From a virus: 45,202 bases of DNA. The notes beneath the pieces were generated by a model. The model had not been told where the DNA came from and did not search any database. It worked only from the letters and a program-made list of their open reading frames with translations. The stretch spans positions 1 to 45,202 of the IMG/VR virus record IMGVR_UViG_3300023179_000181. One strand, 5' to 3'. Made by a program: the position numbers and the translations under genes. Of this stretch, positions 45,106 to 45,202 are shown piece by piece. Numbering within the stretch: the first letter of the stretch is position 1; every line of letters starts with the position of its first letter.

Positions 45106-45202
45106 TTATTTATTCATCTTTCTTGCTAATATACTGAACTGATCAATTTCAGAATCAAATTTAATGACTTTGTATTGAGAGAAATTGAGTATTTTTTTAA
45201 TT
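45106..45202 (-). CDS. C-terminal end of a further minus-strand gene (partial)
   Basis: The open frame runs from the window edge to TAA at 45106-45108 (ILNFSQYKVIKFDSEIDQFS, then ILARKMNK). Lys/Ile/Phe-rich, protein-like. Its stop codon lies 4 nt before the start codon of the large late gene and overlaps the late promoter core. Identity cannot be judged from 31 residues. Confidence 0.5.
   Translation of the reverse strand, partial: IKKILNFSQYKVIKFDSEIDQFSILARKMNK
45107..45112 (-). promoter_or_regulatory. T4-type late promoter core, leaderless type
   Basis: Minus-strand AATAAATAAAG, 5 nt before the ATG at 45101; it overlaps the stop of the upstream gene. Confidence 0.6.

Overview
The window is part of the genome of a T4-like (Tevenvirinae-type) myovirus of a Gram-negative, probably aquatic, bacterium. 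The identification rests on a contiguous T4-type replication/recombination block on the minus strand at 27.4-42.5 kb: gp41 helicase, gp61 primase, UvsW, UvsY, UvsX and gp32. Structural proteins of the kind found in marine T4-like phages lie at 1-3.0, 23.0-24.4, 30.0-30.8 and 42.7-45.1 kb, and T4-type late promoter cores (TAAATA) precede the late genes. The host is not identifiable from the sequence. Heptose (LPS) genes and sigma70-like early promoters fit a proteobacterium.

Layout. 1-3.0 kb (-): 3' part of a very large virion protein ending in a poly-Asp and Gly-Ser-Ala-Asp repeat tail that runs off the window. 3.1-4.6 kb (+): two GT9/heptosyltransferase-like proteins. 4.6-7.5 kb (-): an operon with an APS-kinase-like/adenylyltransferase-like fusion, two paralogous sulfotransferase-like proteins (one with a ruined P-loop) and two small paralogous proteins. 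7.5-8.6 kb: gene-poor, with a decayed reading frame, three copies of a 15-nt motif each followed by a different hairpin or GC-rich stretch, and one tRNA with CAT anticodon, best read as tRNA-Ile2. 8.6-20.95 kb: a dense early region of about 37 small genes, nearly all (+), with about 20 near-identical promoters, each exactly TTGACA-17 bp-TATAMT; it ends in a strong terminator at 20.92 kb. Recognisable products there include a GIY-YIG-like protein, an Api92/DUF1281-like protein, zinc-finger and SWIM proteins, small HTH proteins, an H1-tail-like basic protein and an AAA ATPase.

21.4-25.6 kb: a zinc-ribbon membrane protein and partner (-), then (+) a SAM methyltransferase, a Tyr-rich tail/fibre-type protein, and another sulfotransferase. 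25.6-31.2 kb: HAD nucleotidase, pol-beta-type nucleotidyltransferase, a phage AlgH/YqgE homologue, gp41, gp61 and a structural protein. 31.2-34.5 kb (-): a 189-aa miniature PolIII-alpha-like protein, split HldE (kinase and adenylyltransferase as separate genes), HldD, a cupin and a phosphoribosyltransferase. 34.5-45.2 kb (-): conserved proteins of unknown function, UvsW, UvsY, UvsX, gp32, a large late protein, and the tail of one more gene.

How it fits together. The early cluster probably takes over the host. The middle block replicates and recombines phage DNA. The glycosyltransferase, heptose, cupin and sulfotransferase genes look like a toolkit for modifying glycans of the host envelope or the virion (inference). 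Genes are tightly packed, with many TAATG or ATGA stop/start overlaps. Base composition is mosaic: the early cluster and 5.8-7.1 kb are clearly GC-richer than the replication block. Several late genes have the late promoter so close to the ATG (5-8 nt) that their mRNAs should be leaderless.
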